Shown: piece by piece, positions 1 to 5,493 of the stretch
Position numbering within the stretch: the stretch's first letter is position 1
Layout of the letters: each line of letters opens with the position of its first letter
Origin: an uncultured Clostridia bacterium
Lineage (GTDB): Bacteria; Bacillota; Clostridia; Christensenellales; Borkfalkiaceae
Length of the DNA: 5,493 nucleotides
Assembly: GCA_934254755.1 (NCBI GenBank)
Contig: CAKQMM010000098.1
Span: forward strand, 1-5,493
Reading direction: 5' to 3'
Program-made: the position numbers and the translations under genes
The notes under the pieces: generated by a model
Told to the model about the DNA's origin: nothing
Databases searched by the model: none
Seen by the model: only the letters and a program-made list of their open reading frames with translations

Positions 1-459
1 AAGCTTGAAACGAAGCGCGAGGGAAAATACGTCGCCGCCATTTACGCTAATTTATCAGACCTTAAAGAAAAGGAAGTTAAATTTTCGGTATATAACGGCT
101 CTAAATCGGCAGTAACTCAAAACACGAGCCTCGGTAATTTCGATTTAAAGGGCGAAGATTTAAAGGGTAGCGAAGACGGCTGGGTTAAAATTTACGACGC
201 AAAAAATTCGACGGTTAAAGATACCGACGTCAGATCGAAAACCTTTTACGTTTCTATAAACAAAAGAATACGCGTGCGCGAACTCGTCCTTTTAGACAGC
301 GACGGCAAGGTTATGAACTACACCGTTAAAGGGTACGTTCTCGGCAACAAAACCTTTGACGAGAGCGAAACGGCGGTTAAGGACGAGCCCGTCAGCGTCT
401 ATAAAATTGCGGACGAACAAAAAACTTATCCGAACTATATCGCCGATACGACTAAGTGA
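1..459 (+). CDS. C-terminal part of an unrecognised, probably extracytoplasmic beta-rich protein (5' end outside the window)
   Basis: The frame is open from base 1 to a TGA at 457-459, giving 152 visible residues. An internal GTG at 274 is not needed as a start, because the same frame reads through from the window edge with no stop. The fragment is hydrophilic, rich in Lys, Asp, Val and Tyr, has no membrane segment, and alternates short beta-like stretches with charged turns. This suits the C-terminal domain of a secreted, cell-wall or membrane-anchored protein. A stretch reading RVRELVLLDSDGKV (residues 90-103) resembles the end strand of galactose-binding or discoidin-like accessory domains, but this is a weak impression and no family is assigned. 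An 11-base direct repeat (142-152 and 157-167, period 15) gives a small in-frame duplication, DLKGE then DLKGS. The gene is followed by two hairpins, so it probably ends its own transcript. Confidence 0.7.
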   Translation, partial: KLETKREGKYVAAIYANLSDLKEKEVKFSVYNGSKSAVTQNTSLGNFDLKGEDLKGSEDGWVKIYDAKNSTVKDTDVRSKTFYVSINKRIRVRELVLLDSDGKVMNYTVKGYVLGNKTFDESETAVKDEPVSVYKIADEQKTYPNYIADTTK

Positions 460-462
460 CGA

Positions 463-488
463 TTAGGGAAAAAGAATGTTTTCCCTAA
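463..488 (+). other. Perfect 10-bp hairpin just downstream of the first gene
   Basis: TTAGGGAAAA (463-472) pairs perfectly with TTTTCCCTAA (479-488) around a 6-base loop. It begins 3 bases after the stop codon of the upstream gene. No T run follows it, so it is not a textbook terminator alone. It may protect the 3' end of the mRNA or help the stronger hairpin 14 bases further on. Confidence 0.5.
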
Positions 489-501
489 ACGTATATCCGA
501 C

Positions 502-538
502 AAAAAAGAGCGTTTTTAAACAAAAAACGCTCTTTTTT
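502..538 (+). terminator. Intrinsic (possibly bidirectional) terminator ahead of spoIIGA
   Basis: Bases 502-517 (AAAAAAGAGCGTTTTT) pair perfectly with 523-538 over 16 bp around the loop AAACA. The right arm ends in six T. The central GAGCG/CGCTC core supplies the GC pairs. The left arm starts with six A, so the minus-strand transcript also ends in a U run, although no minus-strand gene arrives here. It ends 28 bases before the spoIIGA start, which leaves little room for a separate spoIIGA promoter downstream of it. Confidence 0.85.
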
Positions 539-566
539 ATTGTTTAAAAAGGGTTAAAGTGTAACT

Positions 567-1382
567 ATGCAGGTTTATATAGAATACGTTTTAGCCGACA
601 ATTTTATAATCGACGCGATATTATTAAGGCTTACCTATAAAAGCGCGGGGGTAAAATCGGCGCGGTTATTAAGGTTTTTGTCCGCCGCTTTGGGGACCGC
701 CGTCGCGGTCTTGCTTCCGTTGTTTAAACTTCCTAAAATCGTTTCTGTAATAATTAAAATATTGCTTGCGCTCGCGATGGTTATAATCGGCGGAAAGTTT
801 TCGAGCGTAAAAAAGTATTTGTTTTCCGTTTTACTGTTCGTAGGGTTTACCCTTTTATCCGGCGGGGCGGTGTACGGCGTTTTTTACCTTGCCGGGGTTA
901 AAGTTATAGACTTTATAAATTTAAGATACGATTCCGTCCTCCCCGTCGGCGTGATGGTTTTGACAGTGTATGCGTTCACCGTTTTGGGCGGAAAAGTTGC
1001 GGGCGAACTTATAAAAAACAAAACGATTTATCCGTTTTTTAAAAAATGCGTAATAAACGCGGGCGGCGTTAAATATAAAATAAACGGATACGTCGATAGC
1101 GGCAATATGCTTAAAGACGATAAAAGCGGGCTGCCGATAGTCGTCATCTCTAAAAAAGCGTCGCAAACCCTTATAAAGGCGGCGGCTCTCCGCGCCCCTG
1201 CGGGAATGCTTAAAATCGAAACCGTCGGCGGAGAGGACGAACTGTACCTATATAAAATAGACAGTCTGACCGTTTTGTCGGACGGAAACAGCCGAGTTTA
1301 TTACGGCGTTTTAGCGGCGGCGGGCAAAGCCGATTTTTCGGGCGGCGGGTACGATTTGCTTTTAAACCCCGCAATGTTTTAG
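567..1382 (+). CDS. spoIIGA: SpoIIGA, pro-sigma-E processing aspartic protease
   Basis: The 271-residue protein has an N-terminal half with five likely membrane segments (about residues 5-22, 34-51, 57-75, 84-110 and 124-145) and a C-terminal soluble domain (about 155-271). That domain carries the aspartic protease motif DSGN at 177-180, with D177 the expected catalytic residue, followed by a GLPIVV strand. The C-terminus ends in LLNP-type residues, as in the family. In Bacillus subtilis, SpoIIGA sits in the mother-cell side of the sporulation septum and removes the pro-sequence of sigma-E after a signal from SpoIIR; the same role is inferred here. The protein is somewhat shorter than the roughly 309-residue B. 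subtilis enzyme. The ATG at 567 gives the expected MxVYxEYV-like N-terminus with membrane segment 1 intact; upstream, GGGTTAAAGTG offers only a weak ribosome binding site. sigE starts 7 bases after the stop, which supports the call strongly. Confidence 0.95.
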   Translation: MQVYIEYVLADNFIIDAILLRLTYKSAGVKSARLLRFLSAALGTAVAVLLPLFKLPKIVSVIIKILLALAMVIIGGKFSSVKKYLFSVLLFVGFTLLSGGAVYGVFYLAGVKVIDFINLRYDSVLPVGVMVLTVYAFTVLGGKVAGELIKNKTIYPFFKKCVINAGGVKYKINGYVDSGNMLKDDKSGLPIVVISKKASQTLIKAAALRAPAGMLKIETVGGEDELYLYKIDSLTVLSDGNSRVYYGVLAAAGKADFSGGGYDLLLNPAMF

Positions 1383-1389
1383 GTGAATT

Positions 1390-2094
1390 ATGAAACTTTT
1401 TAACGCAATAAAAAACTTTATATTAAAACTTTTTTGCAGGCGCAAGCAGGTGTTTTATATCGGCGGCGCGGAAGTGCTGCCAAAGGCTTACACTGCGGAA
1501 GAAGAAAAGCAAAAATTAAAAGAGCTTTTCGACGGAAACGAGAGCGTGCGCGGCGAACTTATCGAGCACAACTTGCGCCTTGTCGTCTACATTGCCCGCA
1601 AGTTCGATAATACGGGCGTTGACCTTGACGATTTGATATCCGTCGGAACCATAGGCTTAATAAAGGCGGTCAACACCTATCAGGCGGATAAAAACATAAA
1701 ACTTGCGACTTACGCCTCCCGCTGCATCGAAAACGAAATTCTGATGCACCTAAGAAAGGTCAACAAATTAAAAGGCGAAGTTTCTTTCGACGAGCCTCTT
1801 AACGTAGACACGGAAGGGAACGAATTATTGTTAAGCGATATTTTAGGCACCGACCCCGAAGTCGTATATAACACCTTAGAAAACGGGGCGGAGCGGCAAC
1901 TACTTAAAGAAGCGATAGATAAACTTAACTTCCGCGAAAAAAAGATTATGAGTTTAAGGTTCGGCTTAAACGGCGAAGAGGAACTCACTCAAAAAGAAGT
2001 TGCCGACCTTCTCGGAATATCGCAGTCTTATATATCGCGCTTAGAAAAAAAGATTATCGTAAGGCTTAAAAAAGAATTTAAAAAGTTTTCCTAA
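1390..2094 (+). CDS. sigE: RNA polymerase sporulation sigma factor sigma-E (pro-protein)
   Basis: The 234-residue sigma-70 family protein matches sigma-E in length and in its diagnostic blocks: [12 protein letters not shown] (61-72), [17 protein letters not shown] (81-97, region 2.2), the [15 protein letters not shown] block (104-118, regions 2.3-2.4), EVSFDEPLN (130-138) and the region 4.2 helix-turn-helix ending [11 protein letters not shown] (211-221). Sigma-E directs mother-cell gene expression soon after asymmetric division. Residues 1-22 form a basic, amphipathic pro-sequence ahead of VFYIGG. By comparison with B. subtilis, where cleavage falls within the VYYIGG motif, SpoIIGA should cut between F22 and Y23 and leave a mature protein of 212 residues. 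The pro-sequence is about five residues shorter than the B. subtilis one. AGGTGA at 1381-1386 is the ribosome binding site and overlaps the spoIIGA stop codon, so the two genes are translationally linked. Confidence 0.97.
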   Translation: MKLFNAIKNFILKLFCRRKQVFYIGGAEVLPKAYTAEEEKQKLKELFDGNESVRGELIEHNLRLVVYIARKFDNTGVDLDDLISVGTIGLIKAVNTYQADKNIKLATYASRCIENEILMHLRKVNKLKGEVSFDEPLNVDTEGNELLLSDILGTDPEVVYNTLENGAERQLLKEAIDKLNFREKKIMSLRFGLNGEEELTQKEVADLLGISQSYISRLEKKIIVRLKKEFKKFS

Positions 2095-2157
2095 ATAAGT
2101 AAAACCATTTTTATTCCTAACTGTTTTTACTAAATATGAAACACTTCCGGTTCTCCT

Positions 2158-2183
2158 AAAAAATTGCTTGAGTAAAATCAAGC
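2158..2183 (-). terminator. Probable intrinsic terminator of the minus-strand ABC-XRE operon
   Basis: Read on the minus strand, GCTTGA (2183-2178) pairs with TCAAGC (2171-2166) around a 6-base loop, and is followed by AA and then six T (2163-2158). This is a short but properly built terminator, 60-85 bases after the stop of the XRE gene. It directly abuts the larger palindrome at 2183-2221, which may help stall polymerase. Confidence 0.55.
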
Positions 2184-2221
2184 GAAATCGCCCCGCGGAA
2201 TTATTCCGCGGGGCGATTTCG
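2183..2221. terminator. Large GC-rich palindrome between convergent genes, probably a transcription stop
   Basis: Bases 2183-2201 are the exact reverse complement of 2203-2221. As RNA, this gives a stem of at least 16 bp (2183-2198 with 2206-2221), with a GCCCCGCGG core and a loop of about 7 bases. It lies 88 bases after the sigE stop and 21 bases after the stop of the convergent XRE gene. No T tract follows on the plus strand, so for sigE it is a strong hairpin rather than a classic rho-independent terminator. Position and stability suggest it insulates the two converging transcripts. Confidence 0.65.
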
Positions 2222-2242
2222 TGTCTATGAAAAATATCTTTA

Positions 2243-2827
2243 CTACTTATCTTTTCTTATGTATAAAAGCAAAATTATAATAAGCTGAATGGGCACGCCG
2301 AGCAAGAAAAGCGCCCACACGTCGGTTACGTTCCAGTATATAAGTTGCAAATAAACGCTTAGAATAAGCGTCCACACCGTCGCCGATAAAAACGACGCGG
2401 TTAAAATTTTGTTCCACCACCTGTAGCTTAAAATAAAGCCTATCAAAAACGACGCGGGAAGCGCCCATATAAACGCCACCCAGTAGTATCTGTTGTCTAT
2501 CACGATAGAGTAGACGTACGCAATCGTCGCCAAAGTAAAGCAGCACACCGCAAACAGCAAAAATACCGCTACTTTTATGTGGTTTGCGGCGGGCTTTTCG
2601 GGTTTGACGGGCTCGTCGTGCGTTTTTATAAGGTACTCGAAGTCAACGCCGTAATAGTCGGCGAGTTTCTGTAGAACGCTTATATCGGGCAGACTTTCGC
2701 CCGTTTCCCAGCGCGAAACGGCTTTATCGGTGTAGTTTAAATAACTCGCAACGTCCTGCTGGGTCAAGTTGCGCGACTTCCTTAACGCTATTAAGTTGTC
2801 GGTTATAATTTGTTTTACGTCTGACAT
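2243..2827 (-). CDS. XRE-family helix-turn-helix protein with four C-terminal membrane segments
   Basis: The 194-residue protein has an N-terminal Cro/C1-type DNA-binding domain (about residues 8-63) with the usual signs: LTQQDVASYL, the recognition-helix region DKAVSRWETGESLPD and a closing YYGVDFEYLI. A short Pro/Lys/Glu linker (71-83) leads to four hydrophobic segments (about 84-107, 115-134, 141-163 and 168-190), rich in Trp and Tyr, ending in RKDK. This domain order is found in a common group of Bacillota membrane-tethered regulators whose signals are mostly unknown. The gene starts 2 bases after the stop of the upstream ABC gene, with only a poor Shine-Dalgarno (GAG near 2837), so it probably relies on translational coupling. 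Its place as the last gene of an exporter operon suggests that it regulates the exporter or senses related membrane stress, but no operator is visible and the operon promoter lies outside the window. Confidence 0.85.
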   Translation of the reverse strand: MSDVKQIITDNLIALRKSRNLTQQDVASYLNYTDKAVSRWETGESLPDISVLQKLADYYGVDFEYLIKTHDEPVKPEKPAANHIKVAVFLLFAVCCFTLATIAYVYSIVIDNRYYWVAFIWALPASFLIGFILSYRWWNKILTASFLSATVWTLILSVYLQLIYWNVTDVWALFLLGVPIQLIIILLLYIRKDK

Positions 2828-2829
2828 AG

Positions 2830-4392
2830 TTAATGCTCGAATTGTGAATTGTATAAATCGCTGTAAAAACCGCCTTTTTTAAGCAGTTCGTCGTGCGTGC
2901 CCTTTTCAATAACGTTGCCGTTTTTCATAACGAGAATGAGGTCTGCGTTTTTAATGGTCGAAAGTCTGTGCGCAACGATGAACGAGGTTTTGTTTTTCAT
3001 AAGCTCGTTGAACGCCTCTTGAACCTTTAACTCGGTGCGGGTGTCGATTGAAGAAGTCGCCTCGTCCAAAATAAGCATAGGCGGCTTTAAAAGCATAACG
3101 CGCGCAATACACAAAAGTTGTTTTTGCCCTGCGGAAACGTTACCGCCGTCGTCGGTTAGTATCGAATCGTAACCCTTATCGAGCCGCATTATAAAGTTGT
3201 GAATCCTTGCGGCTTTCGCGCTCGCGATAATTTCGTCCATCGTGGCGTTCGGGTTCCCGTAGGCGATGTTGTCGCGCACGGTACCCTTTTTAAGCCACGT
3301 GTCTTGCAAAACCATTCCGTATTTAAGCCTTAAAGAAGTACGCTTTACGGATAGAGCGTCGGTATCGTCAACGGTAATTTTGCCCGAAACGGGGTCGTAA
3401 AAGCGCATTAAAAGGTTTATAAGCGTCGTTTTGCCGCAACCCGTGGGGCCTACTATCGCCACCTTTTCGCCGGGGGCGGCGTGGAGCGATAAGCCTTTTA
3501 TAAGCGGCACGCTTTCGACGTACGAAAAGTCTACGTTTTCCATTTTAACGTCGCCTGAAACCGCGGGGAGCTCCTCGCAGTTTTCGTCGGAGGGCTGATC
3601 GGGGCTTTCGAGTAAATCGAATACTCTTTTCGCGGCGGCGGAAGCCGTCTGAAGTTCGGTTATAACCCCCGTTATTTCGTTGAAAGGTTTGGCGTACTGG
3701 CCGGAATAACTGAGCACGCACGACAGTCCGCCGACAGTCAGCGCGCTTGAGGCAAGTATAGTTTTGCCGCTCACCACAAGGTATGCGCCGAGCATACATA
3801 CCGCTACGTAAACGACGTTGTTTATAAACCGCGTGCAGGGGTTTACCATAGCGGAGAAGAAAGCGGCATTTTGTCCGTGCTTTTTTAGGTCTGCGTTTAT
3901 AACCGCAAAGCGTTTTTCGGCGCGACTTTCGTAACCGAACAGTTTAACGACGCGTTGGTTCTGGAACATTTCGGTTATAAGCCCCGACATTTCGCCGCGC
4001 TTTGCCGCTTGAAGAGCGAAGGTCTTGTGGCAACCTTTCGCTATAAAGTAGGCGACGAATAAGGATAGCGGAGTTAATAAAACCACGACTATCGCTATAA
4101 GCGGGTTATAAATAAGCATAAACACCAAAGTGCCCGCAATCGTGACTACGCCGCTGAACAGTTGCTGGAAGCCTTGAATAAGTCCGTCCGAAATCTGGTC
4201 GATATCGCTGCCGACGCGCGCCATTAAGTCCCCGCGCGAATTTTTGTCTATGAACGACAGCGGTACGGTGTTGAGTTTATTGAATGCGGCTATCCTTAAA
4301 TCGCGTATGATTTTAAAAGAAGCTTGGTTTATTAAAACCGAACTTAAATACTGCCCGCCGACGGCCGCCGCGATAAGTCCGAGTAAAATCAT
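2830..4392 (-). CDS. ABC exporter half-transporter with catalytically complete ATPase, N-terminally disrupted (first membrane helix missing)
   Basis: The open frame gives 520 residues from the ATG at 4392, in an ABC exporter fold (type IV, multidrug/lipid-exporter-like). The membrane domain covers about residues 1-250 and shows only five of the six expected helices. The nucleotide-binding domain has Walker A GPTGCGKTT (315-323), Q-loop Q363, signature NVSAGQKQL (418-426), Walker B MLILDEA (439-445, catalytic E444) and H-loop H475, so it should hydrolyse ATP. The third signature position is Ala rather than Gly. The same frame extends upstream of 4392 to a stop at 4446-4444, adding 17 residues (ILSVNDVNFEIIF...) that align with the segment after helix 1 in relatives, but contains no usual start codon there. 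The ATG at 4392 lacks a Shine-Dalgarno and lies inside helix 2. The true start is almost certainly 4516, in another frame. The gene is therefore probably a recent pseudogene or contains a sequence error. Family assignment is secure; the transported substrate is unknown. Confidence 0.8.
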   Translation of the reverse strand: MILLGLIAAAVGGQYLSSVLINQASFKIIRDLRIAAFNKLNTVPLSFIDKNSRGDLMARVGSDIDQISDGLIQGFQQLFSGVVTIAGTLVFMLIYNPLIAIVVVLLTPLSLFVAYFIAKGCHKTFALQAAKRGEMSGLITEMFQNQRVVKLFGYESRAEKRFAVINADLKKHGQNAAFFSAMVNPCTRFINNVVYVAVCMLGAYLVVSGKTILASSALTVGGLSCVLSYSGQYAKPFNEITGVITELQTASAAAKRVFDLLESPDQPSDENCEELPAVSGDVKMENVDFSYVESVPLIKGLSLHAAPGEKVAIVGPTGCGKTTLINLLMRFYDPVSGKITVDDTDALSVKRTSLRLKYGMVLQDTWLKKGTVRDNIAYGNPNATMDEIIASAKAARIHNFIMRLDKGYDSILTDDGGNVSAGQKQLLCIARVMLLKPPMLILDEATSSIDTRTELKVQEAFNELMKNKTSFIVAHRLSTIKNADLILVMKNGNVIEKGTHDELLKKGGFYSDLYNSQFEH

Positions 4393-4417
4393 CGAGTTTT
4401 TGAATATTATCTCGAAA

Positions 4418-4516
4418 TTAACGTCGTTGACGCTTAGAATATCTTAAAAGTTTTTTAATCGCCAGAAAATCGGTTTTTGCGCCTTTTGCGGTAATATTTT
4501 TAATATTTTTACTCAT
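4418..4516 (-). pseudogene. Detached original N-terminus of the second ABC half-transporter (32 codons, then frameshift)
   Basis: The ATG at 4516-4514 overlaps the stop of the upstream ABC gene (ATGA) and has a strong ribosome binding site. It encodes 32 residues beginning MSKNIKNITAKGAK and running through DFLAIKKLLRYSK before TAA at 4420-4418. A basic start followed by KLLRYxK is how exporter half-transporters begin, just before helix 1. Helix 1 never appears: the downstream +1 frame takes over with DILSVNDVNF, which fits the loop after helix 1. The two frames overlap between 4443 and 4418. The pattern is best explained by an out-of-frame deletion of roughly 40-55 codons around 4430-4445 that removed helix 1. 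The size is estimated from typical family length (about 580-610 residues). Confidence 0.7.
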
Positions 4517-5493
4517 TCGGCGCCACCCCCTTTTTGCTGAGAGTCGAAAATTTCGCGGTAGACGGAGGAAGAGTTCATAAGTTCTTCGTGCGTGCCGACG
4601 GCTGCAAGTTTACCGTCGTCAAGCACTATTATAACGTCCGAATATCTTACGCTTTGCACCCTTTGAGACACGTTCACGGCGGTCAAGCCTTCGTCTTTTT
4701 GTAGGCGCGATAAATGTTTTCTGAGCGTCGCGTCGGTCTTATAGTCGAGCGCGCTCATACTGTCGTCAAGCAAAAGAATTTTCGGCGAGCCGATAAGCGC
4801 GCGGGCGATGGTCAGCCTTTGGCGTTGCCCGCCCGAAACGTTTTTGCCGTCCTGCTCGATTTGAGCGTTAAGTCCGCCTTTTAGTTTGTCGACGAACTCG
4901 CGCGAACAGCTATCGTCGATTGCGGCGTAAATTTCTTCGTCCGTCGCGTTTTCTTTTTTAAGTTGCATGTTTTCGCGGAGCGTGCCTTTGAATAAAACGG
5001 CTTTTTGCGGCACAACGCCGAAAATCTCGCTAAGCTCTTTAAAAGTGTAATTTTTAACGTCGTTGCCGAAAATTTTAATTTCACCGCTCGTTACGTCGTA
5101 CAGGCGGGTGATAAGGTTTATAAGCGCGGTTTTGCCGCTGCCCGTGCCGCCCAAAACGCCGACGGACTGACCCTTTTTAATCGTAACCGAAATATCGTCG
5201 AGCGCGGGCATTGCGTTCTCGTTATATTTAAAAGTTACGTTTTTAAGCTCTATCGCGGGGGCGGAATAGTCGGGCGTTGCGCCGTCGCCGTCTTTAAGAG
5301 TGGGCGAAACGGCGAAAACTTCGTTTATTCTCGCCGCGGAGGCGGAAGCCTTCGTAAAAGTGACCATAAGGTTTGCAAAAACTATCATGGCGTTTAAAAT
5401 CTGCGTCATGTAGTTTACGAGCGCGATAACGCTGCCTTGCGTCAGATGACCTAAATAAACGGTCTTTCCGCCGAAGTATAAAATAAGAATAAT
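4513..5493 (-). CDS. ABC exporter half-transporter with degenerate ATPase site (N-terminal part outside the window)
   Basis: The frame is open from the window edge to TGA at 4515-4513, giving 326 residues; the ATG at 5409 is internal. Visible residues 1-50 are the end of the membrane domain, with YFGGK and then helix 6 around NYMTQILNAM. The nucleotide-binding domain follows, with Walker A GGTGSGKTA (115-123), Q-loop Q163, signature NVSGGQRQR (218-226) and Walker B ILLLDD (239-244). Two catalytic positions are changed: the Glu after Walker B is Asp (D244), and the H-loop His is Gln (Q277, in NVSQR). These changes are the known mark of the degenerate partner in heterodimeric exporters such as TAP1 or BmrC types, which bind ATP but hydrolyse it poorly. 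The next gene, overlapping by ATGA, encodes the partner with intact Glu and His. The substrate cannot be told from sequence. Confidence 0.9.
   Translation of the reverse strand: MILILYFGGKTVYLGHLTQGSVIALVNYMTQILNAMIVFANLMVTFTKASASAARINEVFAVSPTLKDGDGATPDYSAPAIELKNVTFKYNENAMPALDDISVTIKKGQSVGVLGGTGSGKTALINLITRLYDVTSGEIKIFGNDVKNYTFKELSEIFGVVPQKAVLFKGTLRENMQLKKENATDEEIYAAIDDSCSREFVDKLKGGLNAQIEQDGKNVSGGQRQRLTIARALIGSPKILLLDDSMSALDYKTDATLRKHLSRLQKDEGLTAVNVSQRVQSVRYSDVIIVLDDGKLAAVGTHEELMNSSSVYREIFDSQQKGGGAE
4523..4532 (-). promoter_or_regulatory. Strong ribosome binding site for the original start of the second ABC gene
   Basis: On the minus strand AAGGGGGTGG lies 6 bases before the ATG at 4516 and inside the last codons of the upstream ABC gene. 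It differs by one base from the ideal AAGGAGGTGG. It shows that 4516 was the evolved start of the second ABC gene, not the ATG at 4392 that has no such site. Confidence 0.75.

Noticed and set aside
1..6. HindIII site AAGCTT at the very first base
   Set aside because: It could hint at a clone boundary, but a single hexamer at a window edge is not evidence; another AAGCTT occurs at 4320.
274..459. A separate 61-residue gene starting at GTG 274
   Set aside because: The same frame is open back to base 1 and no ribosome binding site precedes 274, so it is just the end of the larger partial gene.
567..600. A sigma-H or sigma-A promoter formed by AGGTTTATATAGAAT near the spoIIGA start
   Set aside because: The spacing between the possible elements is far too short, and transcription would begin inside the coding region.
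2098..2131. A 7-bp AGTAAAA/TTTTACT hairpin after sigE
   Set aside because: It has a 20-base loop and almost no GC pairs, so it is unlikely to be stable or functional.
4392..4446. Programmed frameshifting as the explanation for the split ABC gene (an AAAAAAC stretch lies in the N-terminal fragment)
   Set aside because: The heptamer is not in the phase required for -1 slippage, the needed shift is +1, and a shift would still leave helix 1 missing.
5005..5397. A 130-residue plus-strand open frame
   Set aside because: It lies wholly antisense to the conserved ABC nucleotide-binding domain and has an Arg/Asn-rich composition typical of a shadow frame.

Overview
The window looks like a chromosomal fragment of an endospore-forming Bacillota, most likely a clostridial lineage. 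The evidence is a recognisable spoIIGA-sigE pair, which occurs only in spore formers, and AT-leaning DNA rich in AAA, TTA and TAA. The exact taxon cannot be read from the sequence; an uncultured gut-type Clostridia is only a guess.

Layout on the plus strand: the 3' end of an unrecognised, probably extracytoplasmic protein gene (1-459); a tandem-hairpin intergenic region with a strong intrinsic terminator (463-538); spoIIGA (567-1382); and sigE (1390-2094). SpoIIGA is the membrane aspartic protease that activates pro-sigma-E, and sigE encodes that pro-protein, so the two form one functional module of mother-cell sporulation control. The pair stands alone here: sigG does not follow sigE, and what lies upstream does not look like ftsZ.

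A GC-rich hairpin and a smaller hairpin with a T tract (2158-2221) separate the sporulation genes from a convergent minus-strand operon. Read 5' to 3' on the minus strand, that operon is an ABC exporter half-transporter with a degenerate ATPase site (5493-4513, cut by the window edge), a second half-transporter with an intact catalytic site (2830-4392 plus a detached N-terminal piece at 4418-4516), and an XRE-type helix-turn-helix protein with four membrane segments (2827-2243). The junctions are an ATGA overlap and a 2-base gap, so the genes are probably co-transcribed and translationally coupled.

The most notable feature is damage to the second half-transporter. A good Shine-Dalgarno and an ATGA-coupled start at 4516 open a typical exporter N-terminus, but that frame stops after 32 codons. 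The rest of the protein continues in the +1 frame and lacks the first transmembrane helix. This looks like an out-of-frame deletion of roughly 40-55 codons, or an assembly error, in the subunit that carries the catalytically competent ATPase residues. No RNA genes, CRISPR arrays, insertion sequences or clear undescribed system were seen.
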